A stretch of 34,986 nucleotides of DNA from an uncultured Actinomyces sp. (GTDB lineage: Bacteria; Actinomycetota; Actinomycetes; Actinomycetales; Actinomycetaceae): contig CABKMZ010000016.1 of the NCBI GenBank assembly GCA_902373545.1, positions 1-34,986 on the forward strand, given 5' to 3'. Of the stretch, positions 22,225 to 31,221 are shown one piece after another. The stretch's first letter is position 1; each line of letters starts with the position of its first letter. A program made the position numbers and the translations under genes. Under the pieces are notes generated by a model, which saw nothing but the letters and a program-made list of their open reading frames with translations, had not been told where the DNA came from and made no database searches.

Positions 22225-24300
22225 GTGATGAACTTGTTGGCCTACGCGAAGCGCGTGCTCATCGGACGCCCGATGCGATCGGACGCGATGGGCCACCAGC
22301 TTCTTCCCAAACGCATCGCCCTTCCGATTTTTGCCTCCGACGCGCTGTCGTCGGTCGCCTACGCACCCGACGAGGTCCTCCTGACGCTGGCGCTCGCTGG
22401 CACAATGGCCGCCATACAGTCCATCTGGGTGGGCGTTGTCGTGGCACTCGTGCTGGCCGTCGTGGTCGCCTCCTACCGCCAGACCGTCCACGCATACCCC
22501 TCGGGTGGCGGTGACTACGAAGTCGTGACGAAGAATCTCGGCCGTTCCTGGGGGCTCCTTGTGGCCTCGGCCCTGTTGGTCGACTACATCCTGACCGTCG
22601 CCGTGTCCATTTCCTCGGGCGCCAGCTACATCACGACCGCCGTGCCCGCGCTGGCGGGCTACGAGGTGCCGATCGCCGTGGGCCTCGTCGTCATCCTGGC
22701 GACGCTCAACCTGCGCGGCACGCGCGAGGCCGGCAGTGCTTTTGCGGTACCTACGTACGTCTACATGTTCTCTATCGGCCTGATGGTCGTCGTTGGCTTC
22801 GCGAAGCTCGCGACGGGACACCTTGGCTCCGCGCCGACGGCCGCCTATGACCTCGTCGCCGCCCCCGGGCACGCGGACGGGCTGGCGGGGTTGGCGGGTG
22901 CTTTCCTGCTCATGCGTGCCTTCTCCTCGGGCTGCGCCGCCCTCACGGGCGTCGAGGCCATCTCAAACGGCGTCCCGATGTTCCGCCGACCCAAGTCACG
23001 CAACGCCGCGACGACCCTGGCCATGCTGGGCGGGATCGCCGCCGCCATGATGGTCTCGATCCTCTTCCTCGCGCGCGCCACGGGCGTCAAGATCGTGGAG
23101 GACCCTGCTGCGCAGCTGGCCGTTGACGGTGTTCCCATCGGCCACAAGGTGGCGGTCGATCCCGCGATCTCGCAGATCGCCTCGGCCGTCTTCGGGCACG
23201 GATCCATCCTGTTCATCCTTATTACGGTCGTCACGGGCTTCATCCTGGTGCTGGCCGGAAACACCGCCTTCAACGGCTTCCCGACCCTGGCCTCGGTCCT
23301 CTCGCGCGACTCCTTCTTGCCCCACCAGATGGTGCGTCGCGGCGACCGCCTCTCCTACTCCAACGGCATCGTGGTCCTCACGCTCGCCGCCATCGCGCTG
23401 ATCGTCGGATTCCATGCCGAGACCACCCGACTCATCCAGCTGTACGTCGTGGGCGTCTTCATCTCCTTCACGCTCTCGCAGCTGGGCATGATTAAGCACT
23501 GGAACAGGCAGCTGCGCACCCGTCAGTCCGGCCAGGAACGTATGGCGGTGCTGCGCTCGCGCGCCGTCAACATCGTGGGTTTCATGATGACCGGCGCTGT
23601 CCTTCTCATCGTGCTGGCCACCAAGCTCACGCACGGCGCGTGGATCACGCTGCTCATGATCGCGGTCGCATTCGGCCTCCAGATCTCGATTCACCGCCAC
23701 TACGAGACAACCCGCGAGCAGCTGCGTGTCGACGACTGGCACGCTCGGCGCGCGCTGCCGACCCGCGTGCGCGCCCTCGTCCTGGTGTCCTCGCTCTCGC
23801 GTGCCGCGATGCGCGCGATCGCTGCCGCCCGTGTCTCCTCGCCAACCTCCATCGAGCTCGTCTCGGTCGTGGCCGACGACGAGGAAGAAAACAAGATCCT
23901 GCTCCAGTGGAGGGCGTCGGGCGTTCCGGTGCCTCTCACCCTGCTGTCTGCCCCCTACCGTGACATCTCCTCCGTGATCCTGCAGTACGTGCGCAGCCGA
24001 CGCCGCTCGGCGCCCACGGAGATGCTTGTTATTTACATGCCGCAGTTCCTCGTCACCCACTGGTGGGAGAATTTCGTCCACAACCAGTCTGCCCTGCGTC
24101 TGCGTGCCGCTCTGCTCGGTGTGCCCGGCGTCGTCATCACGATCGTGCCCTGGCAGCTGGGCGAGGACGACGTCGTCGAAGGTCGCCAGCGCGTCAACGA
24201 TCCGTTCTTACGCGTGGCAGCCCCGGCCTCGTCCGAGACGATCCGTACTAACCAACCCGGCGATGCGCGGGCCGAGAACACCTCCGCGGAGACCTCATGA
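22225..24300 (+). CDS. APC-superfamily permease, possible K+ importer
   Basis: This 691-residue protein has about 12 membrane helices in the first ~500 residues and a soluble C-terminal region of ~170 residues with a universal-stress-like alpha/beta pattern (RALVLVSSLSRAA, EMLVIYMPQF). The membrane part has the opening FASDALSSVAYAPDE and the PSGGGDYEV and GVEAISNGVP segments, typical of amino-acid/polyamine/organocation permeases of the KimA-like type. Members are annotated as amino-acid permeases, but its place between two TrkA regulators and the KimA resemblance favour potassium uptake; this is inference. The start is GTG 22225 or ATG 22228. It overlaps the methyltransferase gene by 4 bp. 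Confidence 0.82.
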   Translation: MMNLLAYAKRVLIGRPMRSDAMGHQLLPKRIALPIFASDALSSVAYAPDEVLLTLALAGTMAAIQSIWVGVVVALVLAVVVASYRQTVHAYPSGGGDYEVVTKNLGRSWGLLVASALLVDYILTVAVSISSGASYITTAVPALAGYEVPIAVGLVVILATLNLRGTREAGSAFAVPTYVYMFSIGLMVVVGFAKLATGHLGSAPTAAYDLVAAPGHADGLAGLAGAFLLMRAFSSGCAALTGVEAISNGVPMFRRPKSRNAATTLAMLGGIAAAMMVSILFLARATGVKIVEDPAAQLAVDGVPIGHKVAVDPAISQIASAVFGHGSILFILITVVTGFILVLAGNTAFNGFPTLASVLSRDSFLPHQMVRRGDRLSYSNGIVVLTLAAIALIVGFHAETTRLIQLYVVGVFISFTLSQLGMIKHWNRQLRTRQSGQERMAVLRSRAVNIVGFMMTGAVLLIVLATKLTHGAWITLLMIAVAFGLQISIHRHYETTREQLRVDDWHARRALPTRVRALVLVSSLSRAAMRAIAAARVSSPTSIELVSVVADDEEENKILLQWRASGVPVPLTLLSAPYRDISSVILQYVRSRRRSAPTEMLVIYMPQFLVTHWWENFVHNQSALRLRAALLGVPGVVITIVPWQLGEDDVVEGRQRVNDPFLRVAAPASSETIRTNQPGDARAENTSAETS

Positions 24301-25649
24301 GCCCCCGTCCTGCCCGCCGCCGCCCGACCCAGCGCCGTCGTCCCGCTGCCTCCCTGCCGCGCGATGGTATCGGTGACATGCTCGAGCTGACCGTCGGCGA
24401 GCCAGCCCACGGTGGGGCGTGTGTCGCCCGCGACGAGAGCGGGCGCGTTGTCTTCGTGCGCCACGCGGCGCCGGGCGAGCTCGTCCGCGCGCGCGTGACC
24501 GCGGTCCAGAAGAAGCTCGCATGGGCCGATGCCGTTGAGGTCCTGTCCCCCTCGGCCGATCGCGTCGACTCCGTCTGGCCCCAGGCGGGTCCCGGCGGTG
24601 TCGGCGGCGGCGAGCTCGCTCACCTGACGCCCGCCGCGCAGCGAGAGTGGAAGTCCCGCGTGATCGCCGGGCAGCTGCGCCGCGTGGGCGGCGAAGCCCT
24701 GGCCGAGGCCGTGGATGCCCTCGGGGGAGTGCGTGTCGCTCCCGCGCCGGGAGATGAGGATCCGCGCGACGCACTGACCGGCCGCCGCTCGCGCATCGAC
24801 GTCGTCATTGACGAGGCCGGGCGCGCCGGGATGCACGAGTTCCGCGGTCGCCGCGTGATCGCGCTCGATGACATGCCGCTGGCCGTGCCCGCGATCCGTG
24901 AGCTCGGACTGTTCGACGAGGACACGCCGTGGCGTCGTCTGTGGAAGCCGGGGGACCGCGTGCGCGCGGTGGCTCCCTCCGGCGGTGAGCCCGTCGTCCT
25001 GATCGGCGAGGACACGTACGCCGCCGACGGCGTGCGTATCGATGCCGACGTTGTGCGCTGGAACGTGCCGGTGGGCTCTGGCGTCGAGTCGTACTACGTG
25101 CGCCCCTCGGGTTTCTGGCAGACACACGTGCGTGGCGCCGAGGTGCTCGCGAACGCGGTGCTGGCTGCGGCGTTTGGTGCCGGCGAGGCCGGGGCTGGGC
25201 GCGCGGTCATGGAACTGTACTCGGGGGCTGGCCTATTCTCCGTGCCGCTCGCGCGCGCCGTCGGAGAATCGGGGCGCGTCGTGACCCTCGAGGGCGACGA
25301 GGGTGCCGTGCGTGACGCGGGCGAGAACCTCGCAGCCTTTGATTGGGTGGATGCGTTCGCCGGAAACGTTGATCGCGAGGGAGTCGTCGACCTGTCGGGC
25401 CAGCTGGCTGCCGTGCCCGAGGTAGTCGTCGCCGACCCGCCGCGCGCCGGCGCAGGAGCCGAGGTGTGCGAGGCTATTGCGGCCACGGGTGCCCCTCGCG
25501 TCGTCCTTGTGTCCTGCGACCCGGCAGCGGGCGCGCGCGACCTGCGGGCCCTCACCGAGGCTGGCTATTCCCTCGAATCGCTGCAGGCCTGGGACCTCTT
25601 CCCGCACACTCACCACGTGGAGTGCGTATCTGTGTTGACACGATCTTGA
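24297..25649 (+). CDS. TrmA/RumA-type RNA m5U methyltransferase-like protein
   Basis: This 450-residue class I SAM-dependent methyltransferase should methylate C5 of a uridine in tRNA or rRNA. A basic N-terminus (about 20 residues) precedes a TRAM-like beta-barrel (VGEPAHGGACVAR, RHAAPGELVRARV). The catalytic domain has FWQTHVRGAEVL, SAM motif I MELYSGAGLFSVPLA (~306-320), ADPPRAGAG (~380) and the catalytic cysteine in VSCDPAAGARD (~402-412). The iron-sulphur cysteines of RumA are not evident. Its ATG overlaps the permease stop (ATGA); the same pairing occurs in other actinobacteria. The exact RNA target cannot be told from sequence. Confidence 0.86.
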   Translation: MSPRPARRRPTQRRRPAASLPRDGIGDMLELTVGEPAHGGACVARDESGRVVFVRHAAPGELVRARVTAVQKKLAWADAVEVLSPSADRVDSVWPQAGPGGVGGGELAHLTPAAQREWKSRVIAGQLRRVGGEALAEAVDALGGVRVAPAPGDEDPRDALTGRRSRIDVVIDEAGRAGMHEFRGRRVIALDDMPLAVPAIRELGLFDEDTPWRRLWKPGDRVRAVAPSGGEPVVLIGEDTYAADGVRIDADVVRWNVPVGSGVESYYVRPSGFWQTHVRGAEVLANAVLAAAFGAGEAGAGRAVMELYSGAGLFSVPLARAVGESGRVVTLEGDEGAVRDAGENLAAFDWVDAFAGNVDREGVVDLSGQLAAVPEVVVADPPRAGAGAEVCEAIAATGAPRVVLVSCDPAAGARDLRALTEAGYSLESLQAWDLFPHTHHVECVSVLTRS

Positions 25650-25684
25650 TATAGTGAGTCCATCAATGGTGATGGAAGCTCTAG

Positions 25685-27022
25685 ATGGAGATGATGCATA
25701 TGCGGATGAAAATTATTGCCCGTAAGTTCATCATGCCCATTTTATTTTCGATAGCTCTGCATTTATGGGTGCCAGGATTAGAAATATTTCGTGATTCTAG
25801 TGCACACACGCCGGGGGTGAGCTTGTTCCTGCTAATTGTTGTGCGGTGTATTGGGTTGCTCGGCGTTTTGTTCGTGTGGGAAATGCTTATTAAGCTGGTA
25901 TACGTAAACTGCTCTTTTCGCATCCGTCGTTGGGGTCGTCGAGCAATTTCAAAAGGTAGTGTGTATGGCGCTTTGGTGGCAATTCGTCTAGATTATTGTC
26001 TTGGGCAACTAACCTTTCTGCTTTGTCAAGGGTGGCGCTATTTTGATCGTGCTAGTAATGATCGTGTTTGGCGGGGGTTGTCATCGTGGTCTGTGCGCGC
26101 TGGATTGGCGAGGGTTGCGCGGATGCTGTTTTCTGTTCCAGTCTGTCTGTCCATTATGTCGGCATATTTTGCACTGGGAGCATGTGAATTTCCTGTCTTG
26201 CAATACTGTGGTGAAATAATTGATCCGATAAAAGGGTCTATTTCCTTGGGGCAGTTACTTAATGTTGTTTCGGTAAAAGTGCCTGCAGTATTGGCTTTGC
26301 TTCCTATATTTTCAATTGTATTCTATTTGTACTTTTATAGTCATAAGCGCGATGTAAGAAGATTGGTTGAAAAAGAGGGTATTATCTATCGTAAAGAAGT
26401 GGTGCTCTTGTATGAAAAGCTACTCTTCTGGTATGAGCGAAATGCCTATGATATTTGTTTAAATTTTGAGTATGTTGTTGGTGTTCGTTCGTCGCTTGTG
26501 GAATTGCAGATTAGACGATTGTTTCCTAATTTACAGTCTTCTGATGGTGTTGGATTCCTGAGGGTGGAAGAGTTTAATGATTATATTTTTGAGAGAGAGC
26601 TAAGTGGGTACAACTTTTTAGAAATTGCTGATCTGCAGGAATTGTGTGATCTTGTGCAAAGGTTGTCAGCTGATGAGCTGGATCGCTTCGTAAGGGCGTT
26701 TTCTGTTTATGATGAAGATATATGGGATCTCTATTATCGTGGCTTTCGTCGGTTAAGAACTGTTGAAACCGTCGAACGTTCTTTGTTTACAAAGTATGGG
26801 GTTCGTTCATGGATTGAGGAGTGGGAACCTTATCTTTGGGCGGTTGATCGTGATGTGGTTGACAGGCGGAAAGAATTGCTTGAATCATCTCTAGCATTGC
26901 GAATTTACGAAGGACTTGAGTTACTCTTTTCCATCGATAGAGCGATGACTTCGCTGAGGCGATATCTTTACTCATCGCGCGCTGAGACGCTCATCCTAAA
27001 GGTTCTGAGCCGCGACAAATAA
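25685..27022 (+). CDS. Unrecognised A+T-rich membrane protein
   Basis: I do not recognise this 445-residue protein. Four hydrophobic segments are visible: near residues 9-30, 42-70, 138-160 and ~196-220. They are followed by a ~220-residue hydrophilic part rich in Glu, Arg and aromatic residues, probably cytoplasmic. There is no signal peptide of the usual kind and no Walker, protease or nuclease motif. Base composition and codon use are sharply more A+T-rich than in both neighbours, which indicates recent acquisition. Several ATGs cluster at the start (25685, 25694, 25700, 25706); GGAAG lies 9 bp before the first. It stands alone between the methyltransferase and ClC genes. A sensor or abortive-infection-like membrane effector is conceivable but unsupported. 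Confidence 0.65.
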   Translation: MEMMHMRMKIIARKFIMPILFSIALHLWVPGLEIFRDSSAHTPGVSLFLLIVVRCIGLLGVLFVWEMLIKLVYVNCSFRIRRWGRRAISKGSVYGALVAIRLDYCLGQLTFLLCQGWRYFDRASNDRVWRGLSSWSVRAGLARVARMLFSVPVCLSIMSAYFALGACEFPVLQYCGEIIDPIKGSISLGQLLNVVSVKVPAVLALLPIFSIVFYLYFYSHKRDVRRLVEKEGIIYRKEVVLLYEKLLFWYERNAYDICLNFEYVVGVRSSLVELQIRRLFPNLQSSDGVGFLRVEEFNDYIFERELSGYNFLEIADLQELCDLVQRLSADELDRFVRAFSVYDEDIWDLYYRGFRRLRTVETVERSLFTKYGVRSWIEEWEPYLWAVDRDVVDRRKELLESSLALRIYEGLELLFSIDRAMTSLRRYLYSSRAETLILKVLSRDK

Positions 27023-27112
27023 GCCCATTTTATCCGCAATCGATTGCTTCAGCCTCATCAGAGCATTTTCACGGCAGGACAGCTCGGTATGGCTGCTTGA
27101 ACCCATGCAATT

Positions 27113-27185
27113 CCGCATGCAATTCCCTTGCAAATCGCATCGAACAGATATGAACTGATGCTACTGTGGTGGGAATTGCATGCGG
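27113..27185. repeat. 15-bp inverted repeat after the A+T-rich gene
   Basis: CCGCATGCAATTCCC (27113-27127) and GGGAATTGCATGCGG (27171-27185) are perfectly complementary, 43 bp apart. The left side also has a direct copy of ATGCAATTCC at 27105-27114, so that 10-mer or its complement occurs three times in about 80 bp. Downstream of the right arm is TTTTG. It could be a terminator with a large loop, an operator cluster or the mark of an insertion. Confidence 0.6.
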
Positions 27186-27249
27186 TTTTGTGTGCCGCCA
27201 GATCGAGCTACGTCACGCTGCGCGGTCTGCTGGCGTCGTGGTATCGGCG

Positions 27250-29091
27250 CTAGCGTGTCCTCCTGCGCTCCTGCATGCGCGAGCCCCACGAGGTTTGCGC
27301 GCGGGCCTCAATCGCGCGGCGCTGGTCGCGGTACATGCGATCCACCAGGTTGCGCTCGGAGACCCAACCCACCACGTGGCGCTCCTCGTCCAGCACGGGC
27401 AGGGCCTGCAAGCCGCTGGAACGAAGCGTCCCGAGAACCTCGGACGGGGGAGCGGAGGCAGCCACGGCCTCGTCGATGAGAGGCAAATCCGACAGGGGAG
27501 CGTCGAGGGATCCGTCCTCCTGCGTGAGCTCAGCGAGGCGCAGCGAGGACACGAGACCGACGAAGCGCCGGTCCTCGTTCACGACGGGCAGGACCGTCTC
27601 CTTCGTGCGGCGCAGTGCGGAGATCGCAGACGCGGCGCTGGTCGTGCAGGACAAAGTCTCGGGAGCCTCCGTCATCCACTCGGACGCCGCACGCGTCCCG
27701 AGCAGCGTGCCCTCGACCGGGTCGTCGAGCACGTCGCCGCGGCGGCGCAGCTTCTCCGTGTAGATCGTCGCTCGGGTCAGGAAACGCGACGCGCCCGTGG
27801 CGATGACGACCGCCAACATCATGGGCAGGATTAGCGAGAACTGTCCGGTCATCTCCACGATGATCAACACCGCGGTCATCGGCGCGCGGGCCGCACCCGC
27901 GAAGGCCGCCCCCATGCCCACCACGGCGAACACGCCGACGGGGGAATCGGACAGGGGAGAGACCACGTCTCCGAATGCGGCGCCCGCCATCGCGCCGATG
28001 AACAGCGTGGGAGCGAAGACGCCGCCCGAGCCACCCATGCCGATCGTGAAGGATGTGAATACGGCGCGCCCCACCATCAGGGCGAGGAGGAATGCGATCG
28101 AGTAGCTACCCGCGATGGCCTGCTCCTCCAGCGGATAACCCGACCCGAACATGTAGGGGAACGCGACGAGGCCCCCGCCGAGGACGAGGCCGAGGACGCC
28201 CGGGCGCGCCCACTCGGGCAGGCGCGTGCGCGCCCATACCCAGTCGATCGCGTCCTCGGAGGCGTAGAGGAGCTTTGAGAAACCGAGGCCGCACAGCCCG
28301 GCGACGAGGCCGAGGAGGGCCACCCACCACATGTCCGACATCGACGCGAAGGTCAGGTTGTCGGCGACGCGCACGACCATCTCGTCTCCCTGCAGGAGGC
28401 GCGCCACGATCGAGGATGTCACGGCGGAGAGCACGACGAAGCCGAAGGTCTCGGCCGTGAACTCCACGAGGATGACCTCCAGGGCGAAGACAGCGCCCGC
28501 GAGCGGCGCATGGAAAGTCGCCGCGATGCCCGCCGCGGACCCGCACGAGGCCAATAGGACGACGCGGGAGACGGGCATGTGCAGCCACGAGGCGATGGTG
28601 GAGCCCAGGGAGGCCCCCACCTGGACGATCGGTCCCTCGCGTCCGGCCGACCCGCCCGAGCCGATCGTCAGGGCCGAGGCCAGGATCTTCACGACCGCGA
28701 CGCGCCCCGGGATGCGCCCGCCTTTGCGGCGCACCGCGAGCATGACCTCGGGAATGCCGTGCCCCTTTGCCGAGGGCGCGAAGCGCTGGATGAGCGGACC
28801 GTACAGGAGGCCCGCGACGGCGGGAGAGAGGAGCAGGAACAGCCACGGCGCCCACCCCCACAGCCCATGCGAGGCCCCAATGTGCGTCGTGTACTCCTCG
28901 AAGCCCGTCGACACCCACGTCCACGCGCGGATCGCCAGGTTAAAGAGCACCGCCGCAGCGCCGACGATAGCGCCGACGAGTGCGGCGGCGACGCCGAGCA
29001 GGGAACGATGGGAGGCGACCGTGTGGCCGACGCGAACGCGCGTCCCCGCAGCCGAGCGCTCGGACCGCGGGGACTGATCGGTGGGGCTCAC
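27250..29091 (-). CDS. ClC-family chloride channel/transporter with CBS pair
   Basis: This 613-residue membrane protein has the ClC chloride-pathway motifs GSGGSAGREGP (~144-154, gating Glu152) and GGSGGVFAPTLFIGA. After ~12 helices comes a cytoplasmic pair of CBS domains (from ~480; EWMTEAPETL, then ALPVLDEERHVVGWV) that usually bind adenine nucleotides. The internal proton glutamate of E. coli ClC (Glu203) corresponds here to Val206, next to Glu205, so Cl-/H+ coupling may be altered. The GTG at 29091 overlaps the upstream peptidase stop by 4 bp (GTGA). An in-frame extension upstream lies inside the peptidase gene and was rejected. Confidence 0.88.
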   Translation of the reverse strand: MSPTDQSPRSERSAAGTRVRVGHTVASHRSLLGVAAALVGAIVGAAAVLFNLAIRAWTWVSTGFEEYTTHIGASHGLWGWAPWLFLLLSPAVAGLLYGPLIQRFAPSAKGHGIPEVMLAVRRKGGRIPGRVAVVKILASALTIGSGGSAGREGPIVQVGASLGSTIASWLHMPVSRVVLLASCGSAAGIAATFHAPLAGAVFALEVILVEFTAETFGFVVLSAVTSSIVARLLQGDEMVVRVADNLTFASMSDMWWVALLGLVAGLCGLGFSKLLYASEDAIDWVWARTRLPEWARPGVLGLVLGGGLVAFPYMFGSGYPLEEQAIAGSYSIAFLLALMVGRAVFTSFTIGMGGSGGVFAPTLFIGAMAGAAFGDVVSPLSDSPVGVFAVVGMGAAFAGAARAPMTAVLIIVEMTGQFSLILPMMLAVVIATGASRFLTRATIYTEKLRRRGDVLDDPVEGTLLGTRAASEWMTEAPETLSCTTSAASAISALRRTKETVLPVVNEDRRFVGLVSSLRLAELTQEDGSLDAPLSDLPLIDEAVAASAPPSEVLGTLRSSGLQALPVLDEERHVVGWVSERNLVDRMYRDQRRAIEARAQTSWGSRMQERRRTR

Positions 29092-31088
29092 AGGTTCGCG
29101 ATCTCCACGTGAATGGGGGTATCGGTGGCGATGCCCCACACGGTGCGGTAGAAGGACAGCTCCGAGAGCAAGGCGTCCTTGATGTTCTGAGCCGAACGGA
29201 AGCCGTGGCCCTCACCCTCGTAGAGCTTGAGGGCGACAGCGTTGCCGGCCTGGCGCAACGCCTCGTACATCTCCTCGGCCTGCTCGGGGGGCACGACCGC
29301 GTCATCGGTTCCCTGCAGGAGCAGCAGCGGAGCCTTGATGTGCGCGACGCGGTTAATCGGCGAGCGATCAGCCCACACCGGATCCGACATGTCGTCGGTG
29401 CCCAACAGGATGCGGTCGTAGTGCGACTCGAACTTGTGAGTCGTCGCGGACAGCTTCGCCAGGTCCGCGATACCGAAGAACGAAGCACCTGCCGTGAACA
29501 CCTCAGAGGAAGCGAGCGCATTGAGCACTGCGAAGCCACCTGAGGAACGGCCGCGAATCGCGACGCGCGTCGGGTCGACGCGGCCCAGATCGATGAGGTA
29601 CCGGGCACCGTCGACGCAGTCCTGCACGTCCATGACGCCCCAGTTGCCGTTCAGACGCTCGCGGTAGGCACGGCCAAAGGATGTCGAGCCTCGGTAGTTG
29701 ACGTCCAGGACGGCGAAACCGCGGCTGGTCCAGTACTGGAACGGGACCTGGAGGCCGGGGCGCACCGAGCTGGTCGGTCCGCCGTGCACGTTGACGATGA
29801 GCGGGGGCAGCTCGCCCTCGGGGGCCTCATAGTCGGGGTTCACGGGCGCGTAGTAGAAGCCGTGCGCCTCCTCGCCGTCCGAGGTCTTCCACGAGATCAT
29901 CTCAGCGGTGGAGACCAGGGCTGTGGGGACCTCGGCCTCGGACGAGGGACGCAGCACCTTCGTCTTGCCGCGCGACACCTCGATGATCGCGGGGGTATGC
30001 GTCGCGGAATCCGCGAGGAAGACGACGCGGCCATCCGCGGCGGCAACGTTACCGATGGGCCACCAGCCGGTCGCCCACTCCTCGGCCATGCCGTTGTCAA
30101 TGCGCACCGTACCGATGTGCCACACCTGATCCTCGGCCCACGAGCACACCAGGTAGTCGTTGTCGAAGTTGTCGAAGGAGTGCAGGCCGAGGTGCCAGTG
30201 CGGGTGCGAGAATGCACGCTTGCCCGGGTGCAGGGCGCGGGTGCGCAGGCGCGACGTCCACTCGTTGGGGTCCTCACCGTCCCTCCACGTGAAGCCCTGG
30301 GTGCGGTACAGGTTCGCCCAGCCGGAGGAATCATCCACGTGGATGAGCTCCCCGTCCAGGGTCCAGCGCGGCTCGTAGACGCACACTCCCGGGCGATCCA
30401 CCAGGACGACCTCCTGGTCGATCGTACCCTCGAATGTCAGGGACGCGACGTGAAGCTGAGAATAGGTCCACGGCATGTTCGGGTGATTCCATGAGATCCA
30501 CGCCAGCTTCGTGCCATCCGGGGAGACCGTGGGAGCCTGCGCGAAATCCGTGCCGCCAAAGACCGGGACGATCGCCGCGTCGTCGCGCGCCGCCGAGCCG
30601 TCGAGGGGGATCGCTACGATCGAGTTGACGGGCTCGCCCTCACCCGAGTGATCCTCGGCGACCGCGTACACCAGGTCACGCTCGTCGGCGATCCAGAAGT
30701 CGCCGTAGCGGACCTTGGACAGGGTCGTCAGGGGGCGCACGCCGCGGCGAGGCTCCGACGTGTCAAAGGCATAGACGCGCCCGTCGCTGCGGTCGGAAAA
30801 GACGATGACCCCGTGGTGAACCGCGTAGGCCTTCCCGCCATACTCGTGGACGCGCGTGCCGACGTCAGCCAAGCGCACACCGTCGATCAGCGGCAAGACC
30901 TCTCCCGTCTCACCGGTGCCCCGACGGCGCAGGAGCGTCCCACGCCCGCCCTCAAGCGGATGCCCCTCCACCCAGTAGGTGTCTGGACCGTCGACGCGGA
31001 CCTGGGAGAGAGTAACGGAGCGGGCAGTGAACGAGTTGCCCGTGATCGGGGACTTCCACAGGCCGTGAGGTGCGACGGTGACGGACAT
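29088..31088 (-). CDS. S9 family (prolyl oligopeptidase-like) serine peptidase
   Basis: This 666-residue enzyme has an N-terminal beta-propeller (about residues 40-390) with WD/TolB-like repeats such as VSPDGTKLAWISWNHPNMPW, and a C-terminal alpha/beta-hydrolase domain. The catalytic elements are the nucleophile serine in GRSSGGF, the aspartate in QGTDDAVVPP and the histidine in GEGHGFR. VNVHGGPTS supplies the oxyanion region. It is a cytoplasmic-type peptidase that cleaves short peptides, probably dipeptidyl- or oligopeptidase in action. The ATG at 31088 was chosen because AAGGAGG lies 6 bp upstream; a longer frame to 31163 lacks such support. It is followed by the coupled ClC gene and is divergent from dxs. 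Confidence 0.9.
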   Translation of the reverse strand: MSVTVAPHGLWKSPITGNSFTARSVTLSQVRVDGPDTYWVEGHPLEGGRGTLLRRRGTGETGEVLPLIDGVRLADVGTRVHEYGGKAYAVHHGVIVFSDRSDGRVYAFDTSEPRRGVRPLTTLSKVRYGDFWIADERDLVYAVAEDHSGEGEPVNSIVAIPLDGSAARDDAAIVPVFGGTDFAQAPTVSPDGTKLAWISWNHPNMPWTYSQLHVASLTFEGTIDQEVVLVDRPGVCVYEPRWTLDGELIHVDDSSGWANLYRTQGFTWRDGEDPNEWTSRLRTRALHPGKRAFSHPHWHLGLHSFDNFDNDYLVCSWAEDQVWHIGTVRIDNGMAEEWATGWWPIGNVAAADGRVVFLADSATHTPAIIEVSRGKTKVLRPSSEAEVPTALVSTAEMISWKTSDGEEAHGFYYAPVNPDYEAPEGELPPLIVNVHGGPTSSVRPGLQVPFQYWTSRGFAVLDVNYRGSTSFGRAYRERLNGNWGVMDVQDCVDGARYLIDLGRVDPTRVAIRGRSSGGFAVLNALASSEVFTAGASFFGIADLAKLSATTHKFESHYDRILLGTDDMSDPVWADRSPINRVAHIKAPLLLLQGTDDAVVPPEQAEEMYEALRQAGNAVALKLYEGEGHGFRSAQNIKDALLSELSFYRTVWGIATDTPIHVEIANL

Positions 31089-31221
31089 AGTGCCTCCTTG
31101 AGCGGTATGGCGAACCAATGCCTCTATCTTAATGCGCGTGCCAAGGCCCTGCGTACATCGCAAGCCGATGCACCCCTAATTTGATCTGTAGGTGAGACGC
31201 TGGGCATCTACACTAGAAGTC

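Noticed and set aside
25635..25655. TTGACA followed by TATAGT as a promoter of the A+T-rich membrane gene
   Set aside because: The two hexamers are only 9 bp apart, too close for a sigma-70-type promoter, although TATAGT alone might be a -10.
26770..26790. GAACGTTC in the membrane protein gene as a second LexA box
   Set aside because: The two half-sites have no 4-bp spacer and lie inside coding sequence.
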